Shown here: in pieces, positions 40,204 to 48,492 of the stretch | Position numbering within the stretch: position 1 is the stretch's first letter | Layout: each line of letters opens with the position of its first letter | Source of the DNA: an uncultured Erysipelotrichaceae bacterium | Lineage (GTDB): Bacteria > Bacillota_I > Bacilli_A > Erysipelotrichales > Erysipelotrichaceae | NCBI GenBank assembly: GCA_934725085.1 | Contig: CAKVAL010000007.1 | Location: forward strand, 1 to 56,373 | Direction: 5' to 3' | DNA length: 56,373 bases | The notes under the pieces: generated by a model | Database searches by the model: none | What the model was told of the DNA's origin: nothing | What the model saw: the letters and a program-made list of their open reading frames with translations, nothing else | Made by a program: the position numbers and the translations under genes

Positions 40204-40775
40204 TGGATAAGAATAGTATTGAAGCTTTTTTTGATAGGGCAGCATCTTCTTGGGATGATGAAATGATTAAGGATGACTTGATCATTAAGATTATTTTGGA
40301 TAATGCCAAGGTAGAAAAGGATAATACAGTGTTGGATGTTGCCTGTGGTACGGGTGTGATGATTCCTTATTATTTAGATAGAGGGGCATATCCTACTGGT
40401 ATTGATTTGTCTAAGAAGATGATTGAGATTGCTTCTAATAAATTTAAGGATGTTGAATTTATTTGGGGTGATGTTGAAGAATTAAATGATCGTAAGTTTG
40501 ATCGTGTAGTTGTCTATAATGCCTTTCCTCATTTTATTAATCCTGAGGCTTTAATTAAGCATTTAGCTACTTTATTAAATAAAGATGGTACTTTAACTAT
40601 TGCCCACGGAATGAGTAGGGAACGTATTAATCATCATCATGAAGGTGTAGCTAGTTCTATATCAAATGGTTTAATAAAAGCTAGTGAATTGGCTAAGATT
40701 ATGTCTAAGTATCTTGATGTCTATGTATCTATTGATGATGATAGGATGTATCAAGTTAGTGGAATATTAAAGTAA
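40203..40775 (+). CDS. Class I SAM-dependent methyltransferase in the ECF operon
   Basis: 190 residues with the SAM-binding motif VLDVACGTGVMIPYY (about residues 43-57), GIDLSKKMIEIA and the acidic D of WGDVEEL. A His-rich ERINHHHEG loop sits near the C-terminus. It starts at the ECF S component stop, so it belongs to the transporter operon. Small-molecule methylation is likely; the target is unknown. A second, truncated copy of the 3' part lies 1.8 kb downstream, after an inserted AAA ATPase gene, and is about 96 percent identical over its last 176 bases. Confidence 0.88.
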   Translation: MDKNSIEAFFDRAASSWDDEMIKDDLIIKIILDNAKVEKDNTVLDVACGTGVMIPYYLDRGAYPTGIDLSKKMIEIASNKFKDVEFIWGDVEELNDRKFDRVVVYNAFPHFINPEALIKHLATLLNKDGTLTIAHGMSRERINHHHEGVASSISNGLIKASELAKIMSKYLDVYVSIDDDRMYQVSGILK

Positions 40776-40804
40776 GGTTGGTTATAATGCCAATCTTTTC
40801 TTTT
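40774..40804 (+). terminator. Terminator of the ECF operon
   Basis: AAGGTTGG (40774-40781) pairs with CCAATCTT (40790-40797, one G-T) around an 8-base loop, followed by TTCTTTT. Confidence 0.7.
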
Positions 40805-40820
40805 GAGTTGAGCTAATATA

Positions 40821-40858
40821 TAATATAAATAAACTTATCATAAATTAATTTATCATAA
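40821..40858 (+). repeat. AT-rich element with two TTATCATAA words upstream of an AAA ATPase gene
   Basis: TAATATAAATAA is followed by TTATCATAA at 40835 and 40850 (15 bases apart), directly before the ribosome site AAGGAGG. The same 38-bp element recurs at 45168-45205 with 33 of 38 identical bases. It may be an operator for the ATPase operon or part of the mobile unit that carries it. Confidence 0.75.
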
Positions 40859-40868
40859 GGAGGCAATA

Positions 40869-42287
40869 ATGAAGTTCATAGGTAGAAAAGAAGAATTAGG
40901 AAAATTAGAAGCAGAGTATCAAAGAGATGGATCTTTTGTGGTTGTTTATGGAAGACGTAGAGTTGGTAAGACTACTTTGATAAAAGAGTTTATAAAGAAT
41001 AAAACAGCTTTTTATTATCTTGCGACAGAAGAGTTAGAAGCTCAAAGTATGAAAAGATTAGCTGGTGTAATTGGACGTGCTACTAATAATAGTTTGTTGA
41101 ATAAGGCTGTATTTAATGATTGGCTGGATTTGTTTCAGTTAGTGGCTGATTATAAACCTAATGAGAAGAAAGTTTTGGTTATTGATGAGTTTCCATATTT
41201 GGTTAAGACGAATCCTGCTTTTCCTTCTATCTTACAAAACGCTTGGGATGAGTTATTGAAAGATAATAATGTGATGTTGATATTGTCTGGTTCACTAATA
41301 GGCATGATGCTCAAACATACGTTGTCTTATGATAGTCCTTTATATGGCAGAAGAACTGCTCAAATGCGCTTATCTTCGTTGCCTTTTAATGATGTTTATA
41401 TGGCTAGTGGTTTAACTTTTGAAAGGGCTGTTGAACAATATGCGATTACAGGTGGTGTACCTAAGTATCTAGAGTTTTTTGAGGATGGTCGAGAATTGGT
41501 TGATCAGATAAAGGATGTTGTCTTAAATAAGAGTGGATTTTTGTATGAGGAGCCATTTTTCTTGTTGAGAAGTGAATCTTTGTCTGCAGTTAATTATTTT
41601 TCAATTATTAAGACAATAGCGGATGGTAATCACAAGTTGGGTAAAATAGCTAGTGCTTTAAATCAAGATACTTCTAGTATTACGCCATATCTTTCTACAC
41701 TTACGGAATTAGGTTTTATTGAAAAGAGAATTCCTGTGACTGAGAAGAATCCTGAAAAAACAAGAAAGGGTTTATATTTTATTTCCGATAATTTCATACG
41801 ATTTTGGTTCCATTATGTTTATCCATATAAGGGTGAATTGGAATTGGATAATGTGCAGATTGTATTAGATGAAATAAATAAGGATTTTAAAGAAAAGTTT
41901 GTGGCTTTTGCGTATGAGGATATATGTAAGGAAATATTTCAAAATTTATGTAAAAAAGGAAGTATTGATTTTGTACCTTCTCGTATAGGTTCATACTGGC
42001 TGAATGATTTTAATAATGACACTGAAATCGATGTGATGGCGATTGATAATCAAAATAAGAGGATATTTGTGGGAGAGTGTAAATATCATAATAAGTCTGT
42101 TGATGCTCAAGTGTATTTTTCATTAAAAGAAAAAGTTGAAAATAATGATGAAATTAAAAAAGGATTCACTGGATTTGAGCTTATCTATGGCTTATTTAGT
42201 AAAAGTGGTTTTACTAATCGCATGTTAGATATCGCAAAAGAGAATGTTGATATATTGTTAATTAATGATGATACCCTACTTAAATAA
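40869..42287 (+). CDS. AAA ATPase with C-terminal DUF234
   Basis: 472 residues of the archaeal/bacterial ATPase_2 plus DUF234 type. Walker A is VVYGRRRVGKTTL (about residues 25-37), Walker B KVLVIDEFPYL, with sensor-like LSGSLIGMM. A winged-helix segment follows (KIASALNQDTSSITPYLSTL). DUF234 has a nuclease-like core DTEIDVMAIDNQNKRIFVGE and CKYHNKS. It differs from the DUF4143 protein at 35309. It sits between an intact methyltransferase gene and a truncated second copy of it, so it looks inserted. AAGGAGG precedes the ATG. Confidence 0.87.
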   Translation: MKFIGRKEELGKLEAEYQRDGSFVVVYGRRRVGKTTLIKEFIKNKTAFYYLATEELEAQSMKRLAGVIGRATNNSLLNKAVFNDWLDLFQLVADYKPNEKKVLVIDEFPYLVKTNPAFPSILQNAWDELLKDNNVMLILSGSLIGMMLKHTLSYDSPLYGRRTAQMRLSSLPFNDVYMASGLTFERAVEQYAITGGVPKYLEFFEDGRELVDQIKDVVLNKSGFLYEEPFFLLRSESLSAVNYFSIIKTIADGNHKLGKIASALNQDTSSITPYLSTLTELGFIEKRIPVTEKNPEKTRKGLYFISDNFIRFWFHYVYPYKGELELDNVQIVLDEINKDFKEKFVAFAYEDICKEIFQNLCKKGSIDFVPSRIGSYWLNDFNNDTEIDVMAIDNQNKRIFVGECKYHNKSVDAQVYFSLKEKVENNDEIKKGFTGFELIYGLFSKSGFTNRMLDIAKENVDILLINDDTLLK

Positions 42288-42322
42288 ACAAATCTAGGCG
42301 TAAACACAAAACATAATATAAT

Positions 42323-42574
42323 GCTTTTCCTCATTCTCTTGGTCCTGAATCACTTATAAGACACTTATCTAAGAATAGTACTTTAACTATTGCCCATGGA
42401 ATGAGTAGAGAACGTATTAATCATCATCATGAGGGTGTAGCTAGTTCTATATCAAATGGTTTAATAAAAGCTAGTGAATTAGCTAAGATAATGTCTAAGT
42501 ATCTTGATGTCTATGTATCTATTGATGATGATAGGATGTATCAGGTTAGTGGTAAATTAATGGGCTGTTTATAA
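42323..42574 (+). pseudogene. 3' fragment of a second ECF-operon methyltransferase copy
   Basis: The frame reads AFPHSLGPESLIRHLSKNST and on to the end (RMYQVSGKLMGCL), matching the last 85 residues of the protein at 40203 with a 4-residue gap. The final 176 bases differ at 7 positions, 6 of them synonymous. The SAM-binding half is missing and no start or ribosome site remains. The synonymous pattern means the copy was under protein-level selection before it was truncated, or was acquired from a close relative. Confidence 0.88.
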
Positions 42575-42774
42575 TACAACCCATTGTTTGTACTGCCGCA
42601 AAAGTGCAGACGGATAGTCGGAGTGGGTGAAATATACTGAAAGTAAAGAAGAAAAGCAATAGAAAAAAATATGAAGTCATGATGAAAATAAAAAGTTCAG
42701 TCAATCTATAAATCCAGTTTTTTTTGCAGGGAAGCCGAGACGTTTTCTCTAAAACTGGGTGATGTAAAAGCATT

Positions 42775-42803
42775 TTGACGGAAAAATTCCGACTTTGTAA
42801 AAG
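42775..42803 (+). promoter_or_regulatory. Promoter with palindromic operator upstream of the XRE gene
   Basis: TTGACG (42775-42780), a 17-base spacer and TAAAAG (42798-42803). A palindrome CGGAA-AAA-TTCCG (42779-42791) overlaps the -35 and spacer, in autorepressor position for the XRE protein encoded at 42872. Confidence 0.5.
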
Positions 42804-42871
42804 CGCTTTGATAGACAGTGCTTTTCACATAGGGGATAATACAGATGAAGTTAATGTTAGGAGGCAGGCGT

Positions 42872-43522
42872 GTGGAAATTGGCAGCAAAATCAAACAGTC
42901 AAGAATAGATGCGAAGCTCACACAGGAGCAAGCAGTGGAAGCTCTTGGTATCAGTAGGCAGACAATATCAAATTGGGAGAATGGGAAATCCTACCCTGAT
43001 ATAGTAAGTGTGCTTAAAATGAGCGATTTATATGGCGTCAGTCTCGACTACCTATTGAAAGGAGATTACCTTATGAAAAATTATCTGGATTATATCGAAG
43101 AAAGCACAAATGTAGTAAAAAGCAAGGTCAAGTTATCAAAGCTGATATTGATTCTATCCTATCTAGTGATATGGGCATTCAATTTCATGGTGTCATGGCT
43201 TTTTTCTGTGGAAAGTATTTCAGAAGCACAGGCGGGCGCATTCCAATGGCTCGTACTTCCGGTAGCAACGATTGTGATATCTCTTTTGATTGGGAAAAAC
43301 GATTTTTGGGGAAAGGGCAAGTGGTTTGCTCCGATTGGATTTGGTCTCATGTTCTTGTTGTCTATCTATGCGAGTTATGGCATGAGAGAAAATTCAATCT
43401 TCAATCAGATCGATTTGCAAACAATCACCTGTTTCTTTATTGGAGCAATTGCTTCGGTTATAGGCATAGTGCTTGGTTATGCGTTATTCACGGTCGAAAA
43501 GAATACCACAATTAGCGAGTAA
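42872..43522 (+). CDS. XRE family regulator with C-terminal membrane domain
   Basis: 216 residues. The N-terminal helix-turn-helix (EIGSKIKQSRIDAKLTQEQA, ISRQTISNWENGKSYPD) is followed from about residue 85 by four hydrophobic segments. The start is GTG at 42872 with AGGAGG 7 bases upstream. It shows the same plan as the XRE protein at 7263 but is not a close copy. The surrounding DNA has more GC and a different feel from the ECF operon, so it may have arrived with the insertion events here. No target gene lies next to it apart from a possible self-operator. Confidence 0.83.
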   Translation: MEIGSKIKQSRIDAKLTQEQAVEALGISRQTISNWENGKSYPDIVSVLKMSDLYGVSLDYLLKGDYLMKNYLDYIEESTNVVKSKVKLSKLILILSYLVIWAFNFMVSWLFSVESISEAQAGAFQWLVLPVATIVISLLIGKNDFWGKGKWFAPIGFGLMFLLSIYASYGMRENSIFNQIDLQTITCFFIGAIASVIGIVLGYALFTVEKNTTISE

Positions 43523-43557
43523 TATATGCTTGCCAAAGCATTAACTTTAATTTAAGT

Positions 43558-43583
43558 AAGACTACAATTGCGTAGTCTTTTTT
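43558..43583 (+). terminator. Terminator of the XRE gene
   Basis: AAGACTAC (43558-43565) pairs perfectly with GTAGTCTT (43572-43579) and runs into T residues. It touches the stop of the small ORF on the other strand. Confidence 0.85.
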
Positions 43584-43707
43584 ATTTCTTTAGTTTTTTT
43601 AAAGCTTCTTCCACATCAGAATAATGTTTAACATTAGGGTCTCTTGCGATTCTTTCTGCTTCTTTTAAAGCTTTTATTGTTTCTTTATTAAAGTTATTTT
43701 GTTCCAT
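43582..43707 (-). CDS. Small RelB-like protein (antitoxin C-terminal type), 41 residues
   Basis: MEQNNFNKETIKALKEAERI, then ARDPNVKHYSDVEEALKKLK and a final K. This matches the toxin-wrapping C-terminal half of RelB/DinJ antitoxins (ETI-x-A-x-x-EAERIARDPNVK, then DVEEALKKLKK) without the N-terminal ribbon-helix-helix DNA-binding domain. It starts 8 bases after the GGDEF gene stop and would be co-transcribed with it. The ribosome site is weak. No toxin gene is adjacent. It may be a remnant, or a solitary toxin-neutralising peptide. Confidence 0.6.
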   Translation of the reverse strand: MEQNNFNKETIKALKEAERIARDPNVKHYSDVEEALKKLKK

Positions 43708-43714
43708 ATAAGCA

Positions 43715-45109
43715 TTATATTCTATTAAACTTGATGTCATAGTAATGTTTCTTCATTAGATACATTTCTTTATCGGCTTCTTTAGTTAATTCTTCAATTG
43801 TTAAGTTTGAATAATCATCGTAGTGGGCAAAGCCAAATGAAATACTTAAATTATCCACTCTTGTACCTGACCAATTGTTGATGGTGTTGTTAAGATTGCT
43901 TATTGTAGATTCAATTTCATCTTTGTTCATGTAGCCAAAGACAACGAATTCATCACCACCGATTCTATAGGTGTTGCCCTTGTCTTTAAATGTGCTTGTA
44001 ATGCAAGCGGCTGCACCACAGATTAATTCATCGCCTGCTTCATGGCCTAATGTATCATTGACAACCTTTAAACCATTGATATCGATAAGGAATACCACAA
44101 AATCATTTGTTGGTGTATTTTTGTGATTAGCGATATATTCATTGTAGGCAAATCTAGAATAGACACCGGTAAGCGGATCAATAGAGATTTTTACGCTTTG
44201 TTCATAAAGCTTATCACGCATCTTGATGCTTTGGATGGTATAGAATTCATATATCCACTCAATGATAATGATTAGTATTCCAAATAATGATATAAAGGCA
44301 ATTAGTTCTTGGGAAAGTAGGGCATTAATATCAATTTGAAAAGAATTGTCAAATGGAATATTATGAATGAACAGATTTCTAAAAATCATTTTTCTTAAAT
44401 ATAAGATACATAAGATTCCTATTAATAAGGCACTTATTTTAGTGATGACTAATGACTTTGACTTTTGTTTAGGCTGGACATTATCACAGATATATTTTAA
44501 GTAATTCTTAAGATTACTTCTATTAAGTACATAATGTGTTAAAGAACATACAAGCCCTGCTAAGATATAAGATAACCAATCACTAAATACTGGATAAGAC
44601 AATAAGTTTGAAGTTATCGTTTCTCGCATTGTTGGTAAAAACAAATAAAAGGCAATTACCATGAAGATTCCTTGGACAAAGGTACAAATCATTCCGACAA
44701 TAAATATACCTAAGTAAACATGTTTTCTTGTTTTGTTAAAATATATATTAAATAAATTGGCTGAGACGATTGCGAGTAATATTCTTGATAGGCCAAACAT
44801 GATAGAGGCAAAGGGAACTCCACTCACAAAAGGCGAGAATAGTTGGTCTAGTGGTGCAGTAGAATAGGTTCCTATCCACATTGAAGATAGGGCAAAAACT
44901 AAGGCGACAGGTACACTTGCACTTATACCTAGTGTCATAGCACCTACTATTACAAGAATATGTAGTGTGGTTGTAGAAACAACGTCTAGTTCAATGTAGC
45001 CTAGATATGAGAAGGCAAAAATAGCTTCTAGTGCCATTAGAATTAATACTATTTCTTTTTGTTTTGTTGTGGTTAGAGTAACCCCATATAATTTTTCAAA
45101 TCGTTTCAT
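43715..45109 (-). CDS. Membrane-bound GGDEF protein (probable diguanylate cyclase)
   Basis: About 464 residues: an N-terminal region with roughly eight hydrophobic segments (about 15-300), then a GGDEF domain (about 320-464) with DPLTGVYSRFAYNEY, DINGLKVVNDTLGHEAGDE and the intact active site YRIGGDEFVVF. Synthesis of c-di-GMP is therefore likely. No RxxD inhibitory site is seen at the usual place. The N-terminal part resembles a small ligand-sensing membrane domain. The ATG at 45109 has AAGGA upstream; the longer start at 45139 lacks one. Confidence 0.88.
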   Translation of the reverse strand: MKRFEKLYGVTLTTTKQKEIVLILMALEAIFAFSYLGYIELDVVSTTTLHILVIVGAMTLGISASVPVALVFALSSMWIGTYSTAPLDQLFSPFVSGVPFASIMFGLSRILLAIVSANLFNIYFNKTRKHVYLGIFIVGMICTFVQGIFMVIAFYLFLPTMRETITSNLLSYPVFSDWLSYILAGLVCSLTHYVLNRSNLKNYLKYICDNVQPKQKSKSLVITKISALLIGILCILYLRKMIFRNLFIHNIPFDNSFQIDINALLSQELIAFISLFGILIIIIEWIYEFYTIQSIKMRDKLYEQSVKISIDPLTGVYSRFAYNEYIANHKNTPTNDFVVFLIDINGLKVVNDTLGHEAGDELICGAAACITSTFKDKGNTYRIGGDEFVVFGYMNKDEIESTISNLNNTINNWSGTRVDNLSISFGFAHYDDYSNLTIEELTKEADKEMYLMKKHYYDIKFNRI

Positions 45110-45167
45110 TATAAATATCCTTTTTAATAATTTTAACATTTTTAGTCATTTTAAAAGCTTTAGGAAT

Positions 45168-45205
45168 TAATATAAATAATTTTATGATAAATTAGATTAT
45201 CATAA
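45168..45205. repeat. Second copy of the 38-bp TTATCATAA element
   Basis: It aligns with 40821-40858 at 33 of 38 bases. Here the first word is TTATGATAA, so the two words form an inverted repeat (45182-45190 and 45197-45205). The copy overlaps the last codons and stop of the MATE gene and is not followed by an ATPase gene. Confidence 0.75.
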
Positions 45206-46496
45206 ATTTTCTAAACACAACTATATATATTATTATTCCTAAAACATTAGAAATGATACATGCCCACGTTAGAAACAAAGGACCAAAACTTGGTGTAAAC
45301 ACAAAAGATAAAATAATACGTGTTGCTAATACGATAGTAGAAATAAACGCTAAACTCTTCATCTTTTGGTGGCCCTTAAAATAAGAATCAAAACTATTCT
45401 TATAGAAGATTGCGAAATAATTCAAGATAAGAATTAGGAAAGCTTTATCTGCATATATAAAGCTTTCTAGGGTCGTATCTTTAATGTATAAAGATACGAG
45501 TGGTTTATTGAATATAAGAGTTAATAAAGAAGAAAGGATACAAATCAAAGTACCAAAGAATAATATAGACTTAAAACCAGCATCAACTCTATCATGCTTA
45601 TTTGCACCAATATTTTGAGCACAGAAAGATTCATAGGCATTACAAATGCCAACAAGAGGACATAACAGAAGATTGTTTAAGGTGAAGGCTACATTATAAC
45701 CATTGATTATTTCTACACCATAGCCATTGACTAATATTTGTAAGAAAAAGGAACCAAAGGAATATACACTTTGAGATATAGTTGATGGGATCATCATGGT
45801 GATACCACTTTTTAGATAATCAAAAGAGAAATGAGCTTTTAGCTTATAAGAGTTAATTAATTTGTTAGCTTTATAGTACATAAAGATAGCACTTAATAAG
45901 ACTGAAATTAAGGAAGCTAGGGCAGCACCAAGAACACCTTTATCAAATATAGCTACAACAATATAGTCTAGGATTAGATTTAATACTTGAAAGATTATAC
46001 AAAGAATCATTGGTGTTTTAGAATCGCCATAGCCATTCAAGATACCTTGGTTAACTGTTACAATACCAACTGGAATAAAGTTTAGGGCATAGACAATTAG
46101 GACAATAATCGAGTCATTCAATAAATAATCTGGGATATGAATTAGTTCTAATAATTGTTTAGCGAAAAGACAATAAAGTAGGGCTATGATAGTGGAATAT
46201 ACAAAGAAGACAATATTAAATGTTCTTTTAGCATCGCTTAGTCCTTGTTTATCTTCTTCGCCAAACATCTTGGCAAAGACAACATTAGAGACTATGGCAC
46301 CACCCTGTACTAGACAATATCCTAACATTGTTAGGGTTGAGATATTAGATAGGATGGCAAATTCATTACCACCTGAAAATCTAGAGACAATGATTGAGTC
46401 TATTAGGGTATATAGTTGGTTTAAAAGTTGCAAGACTATTAAAGGTAATGAGAATTTTAATAAGACTTTGTTTATATTTCCGTTAGTTAAATTCAT
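45192..46496 (-). CDS. MATE family efflux transporter
   Basis: 434 residues with about 12 membrane segments in two related halves (LLKFSLPLIVLQLLNQLYTL at the start, then SGITMMIPSTISQSVYSFG for the second half). It is typical of sodium- or proton-driven MATE exporters of drugs or cationic compounds. It has no visible Shine-Dalgarno sequence and a TATAAT box ends 7 bases before the ATG, so the transcript may be leaderless. The last residues FMII and the stop are formed by the TTATCATAA element, so its natural C-terminus may have been altered. Confidence 0.92.
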   Translation of the reverse strand: MNLTNGNINKVLLKFSLPLIVLQLLNQLYTLIDSIIVSRFSGGNEFAILSNISTLTMLGYCLVQGGAIVSNVVFAKMFGEEDKQGLSDAKRTFNIVFFVYSTIIALLYCLFAKQLLELIHIPDYLLNDSIIVLIVYALNFIPVGIVTVNQGILNGYGDSKTPMILCIIFQVLNLILDYIVVAIFDKGVLGAALASLISVLLSAIFMYYKANKLINSYKLKAHFSFDYLKSGITMMIPSTISQSVYSFGSFFLQILVNGYGVEIINGYNVAFTLNNLLLCPLVGICNAYESFCAQNIGANKHDRVDAGFKSILFFGTLICILSSLLTLIFNKPLVSLYIKDTTLESFIYADKAFLILILNYFAIFYKNSFDSYFKGHQKMKSLAFISTIVLATRIILSFVFTPSFGPLFLTWACIISNVLGIIIYIVVFRKFMII

Positions 46497-46503
46497 GGAA
46501 ATA

Positions 46504-46509
46504 ATTATA
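46504..46509 (-). promoter_or_regulatory. -10 box positioned for a leaderless MATE transcript
   Basis: On the minus strand TATAAT ends 7 bases before the ATG (46496). No Shine-Dalgarno sequence is seen and the -35 is poor. Confidence 0.45.
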
Positions 46510-46553
46510 CTGCTCAGGATATATAATTTAACTATTAATAGAGGAAAAATATT

Positions 46554-48008
46554 ATGGATAAACAGACAAAGAAGAATCTTCTAATGTATCCTTTGGGGAC
46601 TGTTGGAAGAGATATGATGTATGCACTATTTAATAGTTATCTTTTAACGTATACGATGTATACAAGATCATTAACTAATGCACAACTTAGTGCTATTACT
46701 ATTATTATGGTTGCAGCTAGAGTGTTTGATGCGCTTAATGATCCAATTATGGGTAATTTGATAGAAAGAACAAGGAGTAAGTATGGCAAGTTTAAGCCTT
46801 GGTTATTGGCCGGCATTTTGTCTACTTCTGTTGTTGTGTATGTGATTTTTAATTCTAAATTAGAGGGTTGGGCCTTTATTGTAGAGTTTGGAATTTGTTA
46901 CTTCTTGTATTCAATAACATTTACGATGCATGATATTTCTTATTGGGGCATGATACCTGCTTTATCAAGTGATGGAGCGATGAGAGATACTTATACTTCT
47001 CGTGCTACTTTGTTTGGTGGCATTGGCAATACCTTGGCTCAAATATTAATACCGATGCTTACAGCTGGTGCTTTGGCACTAGGCGGTTCTTCTAGAAATG
47101 CTTATGGCATTATAGCTACTGTTATATGTATATTAGGGCCTTTGTTCTTGTTGTTTACGTTGTTTGGTGTAAAAGAGAGAAGGGAAGATAACAAGGAAGT
47201 ACCACCTTTGTCTTTTAAGAAGATTATTAGTACTTTTGTGAATAATGATCAATTATTGTGGATTACTTTTATTTTTCTTCTTCAACAAATAGGCATTAAT
47301 ATTGTCCTTAATGGTATTGGCAATAACTATATTTATTTTGAGTTTGGCTATAAGGGATCATTGTATTCTTTATTTACAACGGTCGGTATGGCAGCTACAG
47401 CTTTCTTGATGATTTTCTATCCTTTGTTGTCTAAGAAATTAAGTAGAAATAAGATGGTTTCTGTTGCCTTGTATATTGGTATAGTAGGTTATTTGATTCA
47501 AATATTATGTGGTTTGTTTATGGTGACAAGTCAGGTTAAATTTTTCATGATTACATTGGGATTCATGTTGTCTAACTTTGCCCAATATGGACTATATCTA
47601 ATTATGATGATATCTATTATTAATACGGTTGAATATAATGAGCTTAAGACAGGTAATCGTGATGAGGCTATTATTTCTTCAGTTAGACCTTTTATCACAA
47701 AGTTAGCTAGCGCTTTGGTTGTAGTAATTACTACTTTAACTTATATGGTAGTAAATGCGACTAGTTTCACTAATCAGATTTCTTCTCTTGAACAACAGGC
47801 TACACAAGGCTTGATTGATGATGTGACTAAATCAAAGATGATTGAGACTATTATTAAAAGTACTACTTCCTTACAAAGAAATGGTTTATTGATTGCGATG
47901 ACGATTATTCCTTGTATCTTTATGATTATTTCTTGTGTTTTGTATAAGAAGAAATATATTCTTACTGAAGATAAGTATAAGGAAATTTGTGAACAGTTGG
48001 GTGAATAG
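46554..48008 (+). CDS. GPH-type MFS sugar:cation symporter
   Basis: 484 residues with about 12 membrane segments. MYPLGTVGRDMMYALFNSYL at the start, ARVFDALNDPIMGNLIERTRSKYGKFKPW, and DISYWGMIPALSSD are signatures of the MelB/XynP glycoside-pentoside-hexuronide symporters. The first acidic residues of MelB (D of DALNDP) are kept. No glycosidase or sugar kinase is adjacent, so the sugar is unknown. GAGG precedes the ATG. It is divergent from the MATE gene across 57 bases with back-to-back TATAAT boxes. Confidence 0.92.
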   Translation: MDKQTKKNLLMYPLGTVGRDMMYALFNSYLLTYTMYTRSLTNAQLSAITIIMVAARVFDALNDPIMGNLIERTRSKYGKFKPWLLAGILSTSVVVYVIFNSKLEGWAFIVEFGICYFLYSITFTMHDISYWGMIPALSSDGAMRDTYTSRATLFGGIGNTLAQILIPMLTAGALALGGSSRNAYGIIATVICILGPLFLLFTLFGVKERREDNKEVPPLSFKKIISTFVNNDQLLWITFIFLLQQIGINIVLNGIGNNYIYFEFGYKGSLYSLFTTVGMAATAFLMIFYPLLSKKLSRNKMVSVALYIGIVGYLIQILCGLFMVTSQVKFFMITLGFMLSNFAQYGLYLIMMISIINTVEYNELKTGNRDEAIISSVRPFITKLASALVVVITTLTYMVVNATSFTNQISSLEQQATQGLIDDVTKSKMIETIIKSTTSLQRNGLLIAMTIIPCIFMIISCVLYKKKYILTEDKYKEICEQLGE

Positions 48009-48117
48009 AGATGTCTAATTTGTGCATAGCTCTTTTAAGGTAAAGAAAAATATGAAAGTTCTAATCTAATAATTATTTATTCAAAAACAGGTTCACACTT
48101 ATATGCTGGAGGAAATA

Positions 48118-48327
48118 ATGAAGGATATAACAAAATTTAAAGAAAATCAAAAAGTAAGAATCATCACAACAAATGATGTCGTTATAGAAGGAACTGTTTT
48201 GTTTTTGTCAAAAGAAGAAGAAGATTATGAATTAGCAATTAATATAAGATTGGATAAAAAACCAAATATTCTATGTATTTTACAAAGTGAAATTAAAGAT
48301 ATTGTGGTCTTAGATCAAAAAGTTTAA
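48118..48327 (+). CDS. Small protein of unknown function, possible Sm-like fold
   Basis: 69 residues, starting at the ATG at 48118 with GGAGG 5 bases upstream. The pattern of strands (QKVRIITTNDVVIEGTVLFL, YELAINIRLD, CILQSEIKDIVVL) resembles the small beta-barrel of Sm/LSm-like proteins, which often contain a G-x-V turn followed by an acidic strand. That is a fold guess only. It stands alone between the symporter and a glycosyltransferase gene. About 165 bases after it hold nothing I can support. Confidence 0.6.
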   Translation: MKDITKFKENQKVRIITTNDVVIEGTVLFLSKEEEDYELAINIRLDKKPNILCILQSEIKDIVVLDQKV

Positions 48328-48492
48328 ACAATGATAGAAACGGATAATGTATATCAAATGACAATATGAATTTTGGCTTTTTAAAATAACAAATTCTGTG
48401 TGAGTTATGCTAAATGAAAGTCGATATATAAAACACAATACTAAACTAGGTTAAAGAAAATTTGTGATGAATTAGATATATCATAGATACTA

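Noticed and set aside
42575..42640. AATGGG...CCCATT hairpin after the methyltransferase fragment as terminator
   Set aside because: Imperfect stem and no T run. It resembles the hairpin after the intact copy and is likely a decayed relic of it.
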